This document shows positions 25,549 to 35,023 of a stretch of 64,000 nucleotides of DNA, piece by piece. A program made the position numbers and the translations under genes. The notes beneath the pieces were generated by a model that was given only the letters and a program-made list of their open reading frames with translations, was not told where the DNA came from and ran no database searches. Source of the DNA: Micromonospora narathiwatensis (GTDB taxonomy: Bacteria > Actinomycetota > Actinomycetes > Mycobacteriales > Micromonosporaceae); assembly GCF_900089605.1 (NCBI RefSeq), contig NZ_LT594324.1:2976001-3040000 (forward strand). Reading direction: 5' to 3'. Numbering within the stretch: the first letter of the stretch is position 1; each line of letters begins with the position of its first letter.

Positions 25549-26874
25549 TCAGCTGACCCGCCCATGGAGGGCGTCGGTGAGCCGCTTCACGGCGTCGTCG
25601 GGCAGGTTGCCGCCGTTGCTCAGGGCCTCCGTCACGATCTCCTGGAAGGTGCTGCTGAACAGCGCGTAGTGCGGGGTCACCGGTCGTGGCCGGGCCTTGG
25701 ACAACGCCTGCCTCAGCGTCGGGGCGTATGGACGGACCAGTCGCACCTGCGGATCGTCGTACACGGTGGCCCGGGTGGCCGCGAGCCCGCCGTTGCGAAA
25801 CAGTGCGCGCTCGCTCTCCTCGCTGGTGAGGAACGTGACCAGTTCCTGCGCCACCCGGGGATTCCTGGTGCTCGTGGCTACGGCGAGGTTCTGCCCGCCC
25901 AGCACACTCCGGCCGGGCAGCGGCGTGACGTCGAAGTCGGTCATCGGCCGGTCCCCGGTACGGAGCTGGCCGTACGCCACCGGCCAGTTGCGCATCAGCG
26001 GCACCTCACCGCGCTGGAAGGCCGCCCGGCTGGTGTCCTCCCGGAAGTCGTTCGACCGCGGATCGACCGCGGGCGGCAGGTCACCGACCGGTTTCATCGC
26101 CTCGGCCAGCCGCTGCAACCCGGCGTGCGCCTGCTCGCTGTCGATCACGACGAGGTCCTTCTCCGCGTCGTACACGTCGCCCTGGGCCGCCCAGATGGCC
26201 TCCAACGCGCTGACGGTCAGCCCTTCGTAGGCGGCGAGTGGGGTGACAAATCCGGCTTGCAGAGTCGGTTCGGCGTCCCTCAGCGCCCGTACGTCGTTCT
26301 GGCGCGGCGGCAGCGTCGCCGGCAGGGCGTCCGGCGGCACTCGTTTGCGGTAGAACAGCAGCCCGGCGTCGGTGTTGAACGGCAGCGCCCAGAGCTTTCC
26401 ATCGAACTGGCAGGTCTTGAGCGGGGCGTCGAGGAAGCCACTGGTGTCCACCGAGTCGTCCAGCGGGCGGATGTAGCCGGCCGTGGCGAACTCGGCGGTC
26501 CAGGTGACGTCCAGGTTGTAGACATCGACGTTCGGGTTGTCCGACTGGGCTCTGGCCACCATCTCGCTGTGCTGCTCGTCCGCGCTGCGGGACAGTTTCT
26601 CCAGCCGGGCCGGCGTGTCCGGGTGCGCGAGGTTCCACTTGTCGACCAGCAACTGTCGCTGCCCGCCGGTGCTCTCGTCCGCCCCGGACAGGATCACCAG
26701 TTCCCCACTCCGCGCCTCCTGAGGCGGATGGTGGATCAGGCTACGGGCACTCGCGGCGGCGACCATCGCGAGCACACCCAGCGTGAACCAGGCGAACGGG
26801 CCGGAGAACAGCCGTCTCGCCCACGCCGCCGTCGTCCTGGCCTGCCGGTTTCCGCCGGCCGCCGATCCGGTCAT
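25549..26874 (-). CDS. Membrane-anchored extracellular solute-binding protein
   Basis: A 441-residue protein with a short cytoplasmic N-terminus, one transmembrane segment (about residues 25-42, FAWFTLGVLAMVAAASA) and an ABC-type family 1 binding-protein domain outside. LVILSGADESTGGQRQLLVDKWN, VDVYNLDVTWTAEFATAGYI and FNTDAGLLFYRKR are typical of such domains. There is no lipobox, so it is tethered by the helix. No permease or ATPase gene adjoins it. Instead its ATG overlaps the stop of the upstream VWA gene (ATGA), so the two are co-translated and probably act together. Ligand unknown. It may be a sensor or chaperone rather than a transporter component. Confidence 0.78.
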   Translation of the reverse strand: MTGSAAGGNRQARTTAAWARRLFSGPFAWFTLGVLAMVAAASARSLIHHPPQEARSGELVILSGADESTGGQRQLLVDKWNLAHPDTPARLEKLSRSADEQHSEMVARAQSDNPNVDVYNLDVTWTAEFATAGYIRPLDDSVDTSGFLDAPLKTCQFDGKLWALPFNTDAGLLFYRKRVPPDALPATLPPRQNDVRALRDAEPTLQAGFVTPLAAYEGLTVSALEAIWAAQGDVYDAEKDLVVIDSEQAHAGLQRLAEAMKPVGDLPPAVDPRSNDFREDTSRAAFQRGEVPLMRNWPVAYGQLRTGDRPMTDFDVTPLPGRSVLGGQNLAVATSTRNPRVAQELVTFLTSEESERALFRNGGLAATRATVYDDPQVRLVRPYAPTLRQALSKARPRPVTPHYALFSSTFQEIVTEALSNGGNLPDDAVKRLTDALHGRVS

Positions 26875-28820
26875 CGTCCACTCCACAGGGTCGCGAAGAG
26901 CTGAGCCATGGTTCCCGGCACCCTCCCCGGGCTGGCCGGCAGGCATTCGCCGTGGCTGACGTCGGTCAGGAGGTGCAGCCCCGTCCCCTCCCTGCCCTTG
27001 ATGTCCTCGCACCGCGCGTCGCCGGTGGCGATCACGTAAAGCCGGACACCCGAGGCGCCGGCCAGCTCCCTGACCTGCTGGGCCATTTGCCGCAGGCTGC
27101 GCCCGCTGCTGGTGTCCTCGCCGTCGGTCAACACCACCAACGCCCGGATCCGCTTGTCGTCGCCTCCGGCGGCCACCGCGCGCATACCCGCGAGGATGGT
27201 GGTGTAGAGCGGCGTCGCGCCGGCGGGCCGGACGCCGCGCAGCGCGCCGGCGGCCACCTCCCGATGCCGCGGCGAACCCGCCGCGATGCCGACCAGCTCG
27301 TGGGAATTGCGGCCGTTGGCGCCCGGGAACGACCACAGCCCGAACTCGTCGTGCGGACCGAGCTGCCCGAGTGCCTCGACCACGCCCTGTGCGGCGACCG
27401 TGAACCGGGTCACCTTCCCGGAGCCGGCGCTCTCGGCCATCGATCCCGAGGCGTCCACCGCGAGCAGGACCCGTCCGGAGAGCTTGGCCTGCCGGTACAG
27501 CTCCAACGTCGCCGCCAGGTCCCCCGGTACGCACGGGTTGCGGTCGAGGCTGGCGCACCCGGCGATCGGCGGATCCAGCCCCACCTCGCTGAGGTACGGA
27601 CGGGTCCTCCCGTCCAGGAGCCAGTCGCGGAAGGCGTCCACCGCCTGGCTGTGCCGGGCACCGGTCCAGGCGAACTGCACGAAGGGGTGGTCGAGATTCG
27701 GTCCCTCGGCCACCGCCGGGCCGACCGTGCCCAGAATCGCGGGCGGGTCGATCGGAGCCTGGCAGCCGGCCCCGCCCAGGGCCCTGCCGGCCGTCAGGCG
27801 CCGCCAGGTCCGAAGGCTGGTGAGCACGGCTACGGGCAACTGCCCGGTCCGCAGGTGCGCGCACAGCAGGCTGACCTCGTCGGTCCCCGAGATCGTGGAG
27901 TTGAGCACGATCTGCTCCCGCCGCCGGGCCACGACCGGATCCACCATCCTGTCCCGGCCGTCGTGCAGGTAGGCGGCGGCGGCGAGCAGCCCGGCGGTCG
28001 AGGACTCGGGATCGGCGGCCGACAGCGACGATCCGGGGCTGTCCAACAGCGCCGACACCAGCCTGGACAGCGTCGCGGCGTCGTCGCGCGCGGCGGACGC
28101 GGCCGAACCGGCGAGCACGATCGGCGATGACGCGATCGACGTGATCCGCCGCAGCGGCGGCGGCAACCTTCCCTTCGCCGTCTCGTCCTCGGGTAGCGTA
28201 CGGGCGAGAATGTCGCGGACCTGCCGCACATCCAACGTGGAGTCCGGCAGCCAGACGTCCGGACGCGGGCCCAGGTCGACGAGCGGGTGCTCGGTCCGCG
28301 AGTCGACCCAACCACGCGCAAGGGCGCCGCTGACCGACGCCGTGCCGGCCGCGTAGACGAAGGGGAACACGGTCGGGCATCCGCCGTTGTCGCGGGCGGT
28401 GCTGCGGGCGTACTGCTGGGCCACCTCACGGGTCGTCTGAAGGCCCTCGGGGGAGGTGAGGATGCGCAGTTCGGTGGTGTGTGGGCAATCGCCGTCGGCC
28501 GATCGCCAGACAACAACGACCATGGTTACGGCGCCGAGCAGGAGAACGGCGAGGGCGCCGGCCACGGCCCTTCTGACCCGACGCGGCACCGCCCCGTACA
28601 GCAGCTCGATCCATTCGAGCAACCAGTAGACGAACCGGCGGAAGTCGGTGAACCAGAGCTGAACCGCGAAGGCCACGATCGCGCCGATCAGCACGAGCCA
28701 GTTGTTGGTGGCCTGCTCCTTCACGAGCTCCGCGCCGCTCACGAGTGCCACCGCGAGCAGGGCGAACACGAATGCGGCCAGGCGGCGGCCCGTCCCGAAT
28801 CGGCCCGGATCGTCAGGCAC
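26871..28820 (-). CDS. Membrane protein with substrate-binding-like and VWA domains
   Basis: About 649 residues with three predicted helices near the N-terminus (roughly 12-34, 39-59 and 86-106). An extracellular binding-protein-like region follows (about 115-430; ELRILTSPEGLQTTREVAQQ, RPDVWLPDS). The C-terminal von Willebrand A domain has a complete MIDAS motif DASGSM at D456 plus a later LTDGEDTSS. The start is uncertain: GTG at 28820 has GGAGGG upstream and is preferred, GTG at 28838 is the longest form. It is translationally coupled to the solute-binding protein behind it. VWA domains bind divalent metal and protein partners; the pairing suggests a surface complex of unknown role. Confidence 0.78.
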   Translation of the reverse strand: MPDDPGRFGTGRRLAAFVFALLAVALVSGAELVKEQATNNWLVLIGAIVAFAVQLWFTDFRRFVYWLLEWIELLYGAVPRRVRRAVAGALAVLLLGAVTMVVVVWRSADGDCPHTTELRILTSPEGLQTTREVAQQYARSTARDNGGCPTVFPFVYAAGTASVSGALARGWVDSRTEHPLVDLGPRPDVWLPDSTLDVRQVRDILARTLPEDETAKGRLPPPLRRITSIASSPIVLAGSAASAARDDAATLSRLVSALLDSPGSSLSAADPESSTAGLLAAAAYLHDGRDRMVDPVVARRREQIVLNSTISGTDEVSLLCAHLRTGQLPVAVLTSLRTWRRLTAGRALGGAGCQAPIDPPAILGTVGPAVAEGPNLDHPFVQFAWTGARHSQAVDAFRDWLLDGRTRPYLSEVGLDPPIAGCASLDRNPCVPGDLAATLELYRQAKLSGRVLLAVDASGSMAESAGSGKVTRFTVAAQGVVEALGQLGPHDEFGLWSFPGANGRNSHELVGIAAGSPRHREVAAGALRGVRPAGATPLYTTILAGMRAVAAGGDDKRIRALVVLTDGEDTSSGRSLRQMAQQVRELAGASGVRLYVIATGDARCEDIKGREGTGLHLLTDVSHGECLPASPGRVPGTMAQLFATLWSGR

Positions 28821-28920
28821 TCGGAATTCGCCCTCCACCAGACGCGCGGACGTGGCCTGGCGCCCCGTCTATGCCGCACTGCCCAGTTTAGGCGTTACCG
28901 CAAGCCTGATCGATTCACGC

Positions 28921-28959
28921 CGCCGAATCGCGGCTCGACTCGCCGCCCACGATTCGGCG
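28921..28959 (-). terminator. Hairpin after the GNAT gene
   Basis: A 10-bp perfect stem (CGCCGAATCG with its complement) and a 19-base loop, 25 bp past the leftward GNAT stop and before the VWA gene. Confidence 0.6.
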
Positions 28960-28983
28960 CGACCACGCGGCCGATGTCGGCGC

Positions 28984-30054
28984 TCAGCAGGTGGGCGCGG
29001 TGAGCAGGTAGGCGCCGCGCGGATCCCAGCCGACCCGCCAGCCGGCCGCCAACGCCTCCTGCAACACGCCGCCGACGGCGTGCTGCCAGGCGCTGGCCAC
29101 GGCCGGGGCGTCCCGTCGCAGCGCGGAGATGTCGGCCGGCACCGCGACCAACGCGGCGGGCGCGACGGCCCAGGCCGGGTCGAGCACCGGCAGCCCGTCG
29201 GCGGCGGCGACCGCCCACACCGGCTCGACGGCGCAGGTGGGTACGGCCGGCTCGCCGGTGAGGTGCCAGGCCACGAGCAACCGGTTGTACGGCAGTGGGG
29301 TGGGGCTGTCGGCGTCGCGAAGCCCCTCGTACCCGGGCAGGAACGCCTCCACGGTCGCGCCGAGCCGACGCAGGTTGAGGTTGGCGTTGACCGCGGCCAT
29401 CGCGTCGAACGTCCAACGGATCTCCGTGACGCCCCGCTCGTGCGCCCAGGCCCGCTGGGCCAGCTTCAGCGCGATCGACACGCCTCGGCCACGGGCGCCG
29501 GGCAACACCGCCATCGGGCCGGACTGCACCAGTGGCTGGCCGTTGGCGGTCCACCCCGGCAGCGCGAGCAGCACGCCGACGGGCACCTCCCCGTCCCAGG
29601 CCAGCAGGACCGGGGAGCCGGCGGCGAGCAGGTTGCGCAGCAGGCTCGGCGGATAGAAGTGATGCCCCGCGCCCGGGGCGAAGACCCCGTCGAGGACGCT
29701 GACCGCGGCGGCGACGTCGACATGCGTGTCGACCGGGCGGATGTCGACGCCGGCGCGGGCGGCGGCCGCCACGGCCGGGTCGGCCGGCTCCGCCGCGGGC
29801 GATGGACAGGTGAGGGCCGCGACCGGATCGGCCAGCGGGTCGGGCGCGAACACCTGCCGGGTGGCGGCCTCGACCAGCTCGGTGATCGCGGCGACGGTCT
29901 CCACCGGATCGTCGGTGAGCACCTGCGATCCCTCGGCGGGCAGCAGTTCGGCGATGACCTCGCCGATGACGGCCTCGGGCACGTCGGCGGGCAGGACGTC
30001 GGCGACGATCTCGGCGAGCGGGCCGGCCACGGGGTCGGTGACGGGGTGGGACAC
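28984..30054 (-). CDS. GNAT-family N-acetyltransferase (COG3375-like)
   Basis: A 356-residue protein. The N-terminal 95 residues are acidic and alanine/proline-rich (LAEIVADVLPADVPEAVIGE). A GNAT domain follows (about 100-260) with LPGARGRGVSIALKLAQR as the acetyl-CoA pyrophosphate loop and IRWTFDAMAAVNANLNLRRLG. That last stretch resembles the COG3375 group of predicted acetyltransferases. Substrate unknown. The frame is open to 30171; GTG at 30054 (VSHPVTDP) is chosen because AAGG precedes it and because the upstream part overlaps the terminator hairpin of the GH31 gene. Confidence 0.75.
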   Translation of the reverse strand: MSHPVTDPVAGPLAEIVADVLPADVPEAVIGEVIAELLPAEGSQVLTDDPVETVAAITELVEAATRQVFAPDPLADPVAALTCPSPAAEPADPAVAAAARAGVDIRPVDTHVDVAAAVSVLDGVFAPGAGHHFYPPSLLRNLLAAGSPVLLAWDGEVPVGVLLALPGWTANGQPLVQSGPMAVLPGARGRGVSIALKLAQRAWAHERGVTEIRWTFDAMAAVNANLNLRRLGATVEAFLPGYEGLRDADSPTPLPYNRLLVAWHLTGEPAVPTCAVEPVWAVAAADGLPVLDPAWAVAPAALVAVPADISALRRDAPAVASAWQHAVGGVLQEALAAGWRVGWDPRGAYLLTAPTC

Positions 30055-30121
30055 TGCGTACTGCCTTCGGCTTGCGACGGAACGGTGCGGCGACGCCGGT
30101 GTCCGGAGGCCGGGCGTCGGA

Positions 30122-30160
30122 CGGTCACTGTCCCGGAACCGGGGGCCGGGACAGTGACCG
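30122..30160 (-). terminator. 15-bp perfect hairpin ending the ROK-GH31 operon
   Basis: CGGTCACTGTCCCGG pairs exactly with its complement across a 9-base loop, about 120 bp past the GH31 stop. Confidence 0.8.
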
Positions 30161-30282
30161 GCCGGTGACATGCCGGTGAAGATGTCGCAACCGGCCGAGC
30201 GTACCGGCGGTGTCGCGTCGCTGCTGACGGTGGGTCCGCCCGTTCCCCCGGCCTCGGGTGGCCAGGGGAACAGGCGTTTCCG

Positions 30283-32493
30283 TCACCCCGGGAGCCGCCG
30301 GTAGACGGGAATCTCGTCGATCGGCACGCTTCGCCGCACCTCGACCGGTCCGGTGTGCCGCTCGCCGGTGAAGAAGTCCTCCCACTCCCCCGCCGGCAGC
30401 CACACCGCCCAGGTCGTCGCGCCCGGCTCGGTGACCGGTGACACGAGCAGGTCGTCGCCGAGGTGCCACTGCTGCGGCCAGTCCCACACCCGCTCGTCGT
30501 CGGGGTGATCGAAGAACAGCGGCCGCATCAGGGGCTTGCCGGTCCGCACCGACCGCTCGGACTGCTCCACCAGGTAGGGCACGAGTTCCTCGCGCAGCCG
30601 CGCGAAGCGCCGGAACACCTCCAGCACGCGCGGCTCGCCGGCGCGCTCGGCGATGTTCCACGGCGTGCGGTCCACCGACGGCTCACGGTGATGGTTGAAC
30701 TCGGAGTGGTACTGCATGATCGGAGCGAAACACGCGGCCGCGGCCGAGCGCAGGTAGAGTTCGGCGTCGGGGATCTCGCCGGAGAAGCCGGCCAGGTCCC
30801 AGCCCCAGTAGAAGACGCCGCCGACACCGGCGGTCAGCCCGGCGGTGATCGACGCCCGGTAGGCCGCCCACGTGGAGTCCTCGTCACCCGCCCAGTGAGC
30901 CGGGAACGCCGCCGAACCGGTGAAGCCGGCCCGGCTGAACGTCACCCCGTCGACCCTGGCCGAACGCATCAGCTCGTGGTAGGCGGCGGCGTAGTGCACC
31001 GGGAACAGGTTGTTCGCCTCGTCACCGCGCGACCCGTCGAAATAGCGCAGGTCATGGCCCCAGGGGTGCTCTCCGCCGTCGGTCTTGAAGCCGTCGACGC
31101 CGAGGTCCTCGACCAGGTAGCGGCGCTTCTCCAGCCACCACCGCCGCGCCTGCGGGTTGGTCCAGTCGGGCAGCAGCGCGCCGGGGAACCACCAACCGCG
31201 GTTGCGGTGCGACGACCCGTCGGCGTCGCGGACGGCGTACCCGCGCTCGGCCAGGGTCGCCAGGTCGGCGGCGATCTGGCCGTCGTCGCCCCGGTCGGTC
31301 GGCAGCAGCGGGATCTGCCACAGCAGCACCTTCACCCCGGCCTGGTGCAGCTCGTCGACCATCGCCTTCGGGTCCGGCCACGCGCCGTCGGGCGGGAACT
31401 CGAAGTCCGCGAGACGGTGCGGCGCGCCGTCCGGATGCACCGGGTAGCGCGCGTCGCGGAAGGCGACGAAGGTCGACTCGTCGCTCCACGCCTCGATGAC
31501 GATCGCGCCGACCGGGATCTCCTCGGCGAGGCTGCGACGGACCTCGGCCAGCACCCGGGACTGGGTGTTCCACTCGTTTCCGCTCATCCACGGACGGAAC
31601 ACCCAGGACGGCGGCACGGTCGGCCGCCCGGTCTCGTCGAGGAACTGCCGTACCACCGCCGCCGGCTCACCGGCGTAGAGCCGCAGTGGCAGGGCGGGCT
31701 TCGCCGGGTCGACCTCGGCCTCGACGAGGATGCGGTCCGGCTGGGTGGCACCGACGTCGTACCAGGTCCGCCGGCTGGTCACCGTGTGGAACCCCCAGCC
31801 GGTCCGCCCGCCGGTGACCACGGCGAACGGCATCGGCAGGTAGGTTCGGTGACCCTGTCGCTTGTACTGCTCGAAGACGGTCGCGTCGAGCACCTGGCCG
31901 CGCTGGTCGAGCGCGTGGTAGCGCTCGCCGAAGCCGACGACGTGCTCGCCCTCGGCGAGCCGGAGCGCGAAGCGCACCCGCCGGGGCCCCTCACTGCCGG
32001 TCAGCCATTCGACGCTGTCGGGGACGACGGCGTCGACGGCGTCGGGGTCGCGTACCTCGAACCGCCCGCCGGCGCGCTGCCAGGCCAGCGGCCGTACCGG
32101 GAACGGGCCGGTCCGCACGTCGCCGCCCGCGCCGGTGCGGCCGACGACGTTGTACGCGTCGTCGCCGTCGGCGGTCACCCGGGCGATCCAGGCCGTGCGG
32201 CCGCCGGTGTCCGGGGCCGCGGTCGCCGCCGCGGCCAGGTGGCCGGCGGTGCCGACGGCGGGCGCGGGCGGCGCGCCGAAGTCGAGGGTCACCGTGGCCG
32301 GGTCGACCCGTCGGGCGGTCACCCGCGTGCCGTCGCCGAACTCGACCTCGACGGCGGCCACCGCCGGATCGGCGAGCACCCGGATCTCGTACGCCTCGCC
32401 GCTCAGCGGGTGCAGCGGGACGCGCTGGTCGAGGTCGTACCGGTAGGGGTGGCCGGTGCCGGCCGGGCGGTGGCTGATCAGTGGGGTGCTCAC
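30283..32493 (-). CDS. Glycoside hydrolase family 31 protein (alpha-glucosidase/alpha-xylosidase type)
   Basis: A 736-residue cytoplasmic enzyme (no signal peptide) expected to cleave alpha-linked oligosaccharides brought in by the adjacent ABC system. The N-terminal beta-sandwich (about 1-260) is followed by a (beta/alpha)8 barrel. The nucleophile is D472 in FKTDGGE and the acid/base is D537 in WAGDEDSTW, both in the usual family context, with FYWGWDLAGFSG later. The start is GTG with AGGAG four bases upstream, 14 bp after the GH15 gene. The exact linkage specificity cannot be read. Alpha-galactosidase-like or sulfoquinovosidase-like members exist in GH31, but no diagnostic motif for those was noticed. 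Confidence 0.9.
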   Translation of the reverse strand: MSTPLISHRPAGTGHPYRYDLDQRVPLHPLSGEAYEIRVLADPAVAAVEVEFGDGTRVTARRVDPATVTLDFGAPPAPAVGTAGHLAAAATAAPDTGGRTAWIARVTADGDDAYNVVGRTGAGGDVRTGPFPVRPLAWQRAGGRFEVRDPDAVDAVVPDSVEWLTGSEGPRRVRFALRLAEGEHVVGFGERYHALDQRGQVLDATVFEQYKRQGHRTYLPMPFAVVTGGRTGWGFHTVTSRRTWYDVGATQPDRILVEAEVDPAKPALPLRLYAGEPAAVVRQFLDETGRPTVPPSWVFRPWMSGNEWNTQSRVLAEVRRSLAEEIPVGAIVIEAWSDESTFVAFRDARYPVHPDGAPHRLADFEFPPDGAWPDPKAMVDELHQAGVKVLLWQIPLLPTDRGDDGQIAADLATLAERGYAVRDADGSSHRNRGWWFPGALLPDWTNPQARRWWLEKRRYLVEDLGVDGFKTDGGEHPWGHDLRYFDGSRGDEANNLFPVHYAAAYHELMRSARVDGVTFSRAGFTGSAAFPAHWAGDEDSTWAAYRASITAGLTAGVGGVFYWGWDLAGFSGEIPDAELYLRSAAAACFAPIMQYHSEFNHHREPSVDRTPWNIAERAGEPRVLEVFRRFARLREELVPYLVEQSERSVRTGKPLMRPLFFDHPDDERVWDWPQQWHLGDDLLVSPVTEPGATTWAVWLPAGEWEDFFTGERHTGPVEVRRSVPIDEIPVYRRLPG

Positions 32494-32507
32494 AGGACTC
32501 CTCGCGC

Positions 32508-33623
32508 TCACAGGCCGACCTCCAGGGCGAGCGTGACGAACATGGCGTGCGACCAGAGCAGGGGCGTGGCGACGGGGCCCCAGCGGTCGGTCCACTCGGC
32601 GATGTACGCGGGTCGTTGGGTGTCGCCGCTGACCTGCTCGGGCAGGTGCCCCTCCGGAGTGGCCTGCGCGGCGATCCAGTCGAGTCGGCGCGTCGCCTCC
32701 TCCGTGCGGCCGGTACGTGCCTCGTGCCAGCCGAGCCAGGCGGTGAGGATCAACCACTCCCCGCCGCCGTAGAAGGTGTCGCCGAGGTAGCGGTAGACGC
32801 CGCCGCGCAGCAGTTGCCGGCGTACCTGGTGGTAGGTGTGCTCGGCGACCGGGCCGCGGGGGTCGACCACCTCGAACGGGGTGAGGCAGGCCAGCAGGCT
32901 GCCGTCGACGGCGGTGCCGCCGAGCCATTTGGTGAGGTGTCCGTCGGAGACGCCCTCGCCGGTGACGAGCGTTTCGAGCGCTGTGACGCGCTCGGCGGCG
33001 GCGCGGGCGCGGGCGGGGTCGAGCACGGGGTCGCCGTGTTCGTCCCGGGCTCCGACGGCGGCGCGCAGGCCGGCCAGGACCGCGCCGAGCGTGGCGACGT
33101 GGCGGTGTTCGGCGTGCTCCTCCCACCAGTCGTAGCAGGGTCGGTCCCCGAACGCGGTCAGGTAGTCCACGGTGGACCGGATCGCCGACCGGTAAGGGGC
33201 GAGCGGGCGGGCGTGCCGCGCCGCGTGGGCCGCCAGGACCCACAGCCAGGTGCCGTAGCCGTCGAGCTGGAAGTTCCACCAGGGCTCGTCGCCGTCGCCG
33301 CCGTCGAGGGTGTAGCGGGTCGGCAGCATCTCGTCGGCCGGGACCTCGTCGCCGGCGGCGGCCCGGGCGACGAGCTCGGCGATCCGATCGGCCCGGGCGT
33401 CGATCACAGTGGCGCACCAGCGCAGGAACCGGTCGGCGCTGTCCGTCCGGCCGGCCCGGCTCATCGCGTCGGCGATGAAGGCGCCGTCCCGCAGCCAGCT
33501 GTACCGGTAGACCGGGTAGTCGGGGCTGGCCGGGTACGCGCCGGAGGGATGCTGATGGGCTTCGATGAGGGTGAGGCTGGACTCGACCAGGGTATGCAGG
33601 TCGGACCGTGCGGCGGTCGGCAC
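32508..33623 (-). CDS. Glycoside hydrolase family 15-like (glucoamylase-type) protein
   Basis: A 371-residue protein made of one (alpha/alpha)6 barrel, lacking the N-terminal beta-domain of full-length GH15 enzymes (600 residues or more). YSWLRDGAFIADAMSRAG is the family start motif. YDWWEEH holds the likely catalytic acid and PLLWSHAMF ends the barrel in the usual way. It is cytoplasmic, acting on imported oligosaccharide. The GTG start (VPTAARSDL) has AAGGAG before it; the frame itself runs back into the binding-protein gene. A hairpin separates it from that gene. Confidence 0.85.
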   Translation of the reverse strand: MPTAARSDLHTLVESSLTLIEAHQHPSGAYPASPDYPVYRYSWLRDGAFIADAMSRAGRTDSADRFLRWCATVIDARADRIAELVARAAAGDEVPADEMLPTRYTLDGGDGDEPWWNFQLDGYGTWLWVLAAHAARHARPLAPYRSAIRSTVDYLTAFGDRPCYDWWEEHAEHRHVATLGAVLAGLRAAVGARDEHGDPVLDPARARAAAERVTALETLVTGEGVSDGHLTKWLGGTAVDGSLLACLTPFEVVDPRGPVAEHTYHQVRRQLLRGGVYRYLGDTFYGGGEWLILTAWLGWHEARTGRTEEATRRLDWIAAQATPEGHLPEQVSGDTQRPAYIAEWTDRWGPVATPLLWSHAMFVTLALEVGL

Positions 33624-33659
33624 GGGAGACTCCTTGAGGAAACGTCGGTATGGTACGTG

Positions 33660-33696
33660 CGGGGGTGCGGCCGAGCGCGAGACGGCCGCACCCCCG
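33660..33696 (-). terminator. 14-bp hairpin between binding-protein and GH15 genes
   Basis: CGGGGGTGCGGCCG pairs exactly with its complement across 9 bases, 11 bp after the binding-protein stop. It is likely to lower expression of the hydrolase genes relative to the transporter rather than end the operon, since no promoter is obvious before GH15. Confidence 0.65.
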
Positions 33697-33706
33697 TCCT
33701 TCTGAA

Positions 33707-34987
33707 CTACTTGATGAGGGCGGTGACGGCGGCTGCCGCCTCGTCCAGCGCCTGCTGCGGGGTCGCCTGCCCGGAGGCGGCCTTCTCCAGCGCCTGGGTG
33801 ACCGTGTCCTGCATCTTCGCCTGCTGGGCGTCGAGGACCGGCGGCAGCGCGATGTTCTCGAGTGCCTCGAAGACCGCCTTGCGGTTGGCCGGCGGGGTCT
33901 TCGTGAGGTAGCTGTCGAACGCGGCCTGGTCGTTGACGGCGGGCAGCTCCCAGTTGGCGGCGAGCCGGGTCTCCACCGCCTTCTGGGAGGAACCGAGGAA
34001 CCGGGCCCACTTCCAGGCCGCGGTGGCCTTCTTCGTCCTGGCGGAGACCGCGGTGGCGTTCATGAACACCGCGTTGGCCTTCCGGGCGTTGCCCGGCTCG
34101 GTGACGATGTCGAAGTCCAACCCGGCGGTGTCGGCGAGCCCCGAGATCTGCCAGATCCCGTTGTGCCACATGGCGAGCTTGCCCGACTTGAACAGCGCGG
34201 TGTCGTAGTCGGCCTTGCCGCCGATCTCGGCGACCGTCGGCTGCACCGTGCCCGGCTTGCCGAGCAGCCACTGCGCCGCCTCCAGGCCCTTGGCGTCGTT
34301 GAACGTCGCCTTCTTGCCGTCCTCGGACAGGAAGGATCCGCCGTTCTGCGCCAGCGCCTTGTAGAACTCGTGGAAGGTGACCGGCTGGTAGTCGCCGTAG
34401 ACGCCCTTGCTCCGGTCGGTCAGCTTCTGCGCAGCGGCGCGCTCGTCGGCCCAGGTCCAGTCCGCCGTCGGGTAGGCGACGCCGGCCGCGTCGAAGAGCT
34501 TCTTGTTGTAGAACAGCACCACGTCGGAGAACGTCGACGGCACCGCGTAGAGCTTGCCCTTGAACTGGAAGGACTCCAGCGCCTTCGGGTAGAGCCGGTT
34601 CGCGTCGTAGTCCTTGTCGGCCTTGGCCCGCTCGTCCAGCGACAGCAGCGCGCCGGCGCGGGCGTACGTCACGAAGTTCTCGTAGTTCAGCTCGAACGTG
34701 TCGGGCGCGGTGCCACCGGCGATCGCGGTCTGCAGCTTGGTGAAGTAGTCGTCGTACGCGGCGGTCTGGACCTGGACCTTGATGCCTGGGTTCTGCTTCT
34801 CGAACTCGGCCTTGATCGCGTCGAGGTCCTTGAGGTGGTCGGGGGCGGCCGAGAAGGTGAAGTAGGTGATCGTGCCGGTGGCACCGTCGTCGGCGCCGCC
34901 GGAGGTGTCCTTTCCGCAGCCGGCGAGGAGGGTGGTCGCGGCGAGGGCTCCGGCAGCGGCGGCCAGGAACCGTCTTCTGGTGGTCAT
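33707..34987 (-). CDS. Extracellular sugar-binding lipoprotein of a CUT1 ABC importer
   Basis: A 426-residue family 1 solute-binding lipoprotein (twin-arginine-like TTRRRFLAAAAG, lipobox LAGC). The mature domain shows ITYFTFSAAPDHLKDLDAIK, PDTFELNYENF, YAVPSTFSDVVLFYNKKLFD and LFKSGKLAMWHNGIW, typical of oligosaccharide-binding proteins. The ATG has AAAGGGAGA upstream. Followed downstream by two glycosidases and preceded by two MalFG-type permeases; no ATPase gene is present, so a shared ATPase of the MsiK kind encoded elsewhere is inferred. Confidence 0.9.
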   Translation of the reverse strand: MTTRRRFLAAAAGALAATTLLAGCGKDTSGGADDGATGTITYFTFSAAPDHLKDLDAIKAEFEKQNPGIKVQVQTAAYDDYFTKLQTAIAGGTAPDTFELNYENFVTYARAGALLSLDERAKADKDYDANRLYPKALESFQFKGKLYAVPSTFSDVVLFYNKKLFDAAGVAYPTADWTWADERAAAQKLTDRSKGVYGDYQPVTFHEFYKALAQNGGSFLSEDGKKATFNDAKGLEAAQWLLGKPGTVQPTVAEIGGKADYDTALFKSGKLAMWHNGIWQISGLADTAGLDFDIVTEPGNARKANAVFMNATAVSARTKKATAAWKWARFLGSSQKAVETRLAANWELPAVNDQAAFDSYLTKTPPANRKAVFEALENIALPPVLDAQQAKMQDTVTQALEKAASGQATPQQALDEAAAAVTALIK

Positions 34988-35023
34988 CGGATCTCCCTTT
35001 CGGGGGTGAGGTGGTGGTGAGGG

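Noticed and set aside
28870..28920. GGCGTTACCGCAAGCC near the VWA gene as a fifth LacI-type operator
   Set aside because: It shares only GTTACCGC with site D and lacks both outer half-sites and symmetry.
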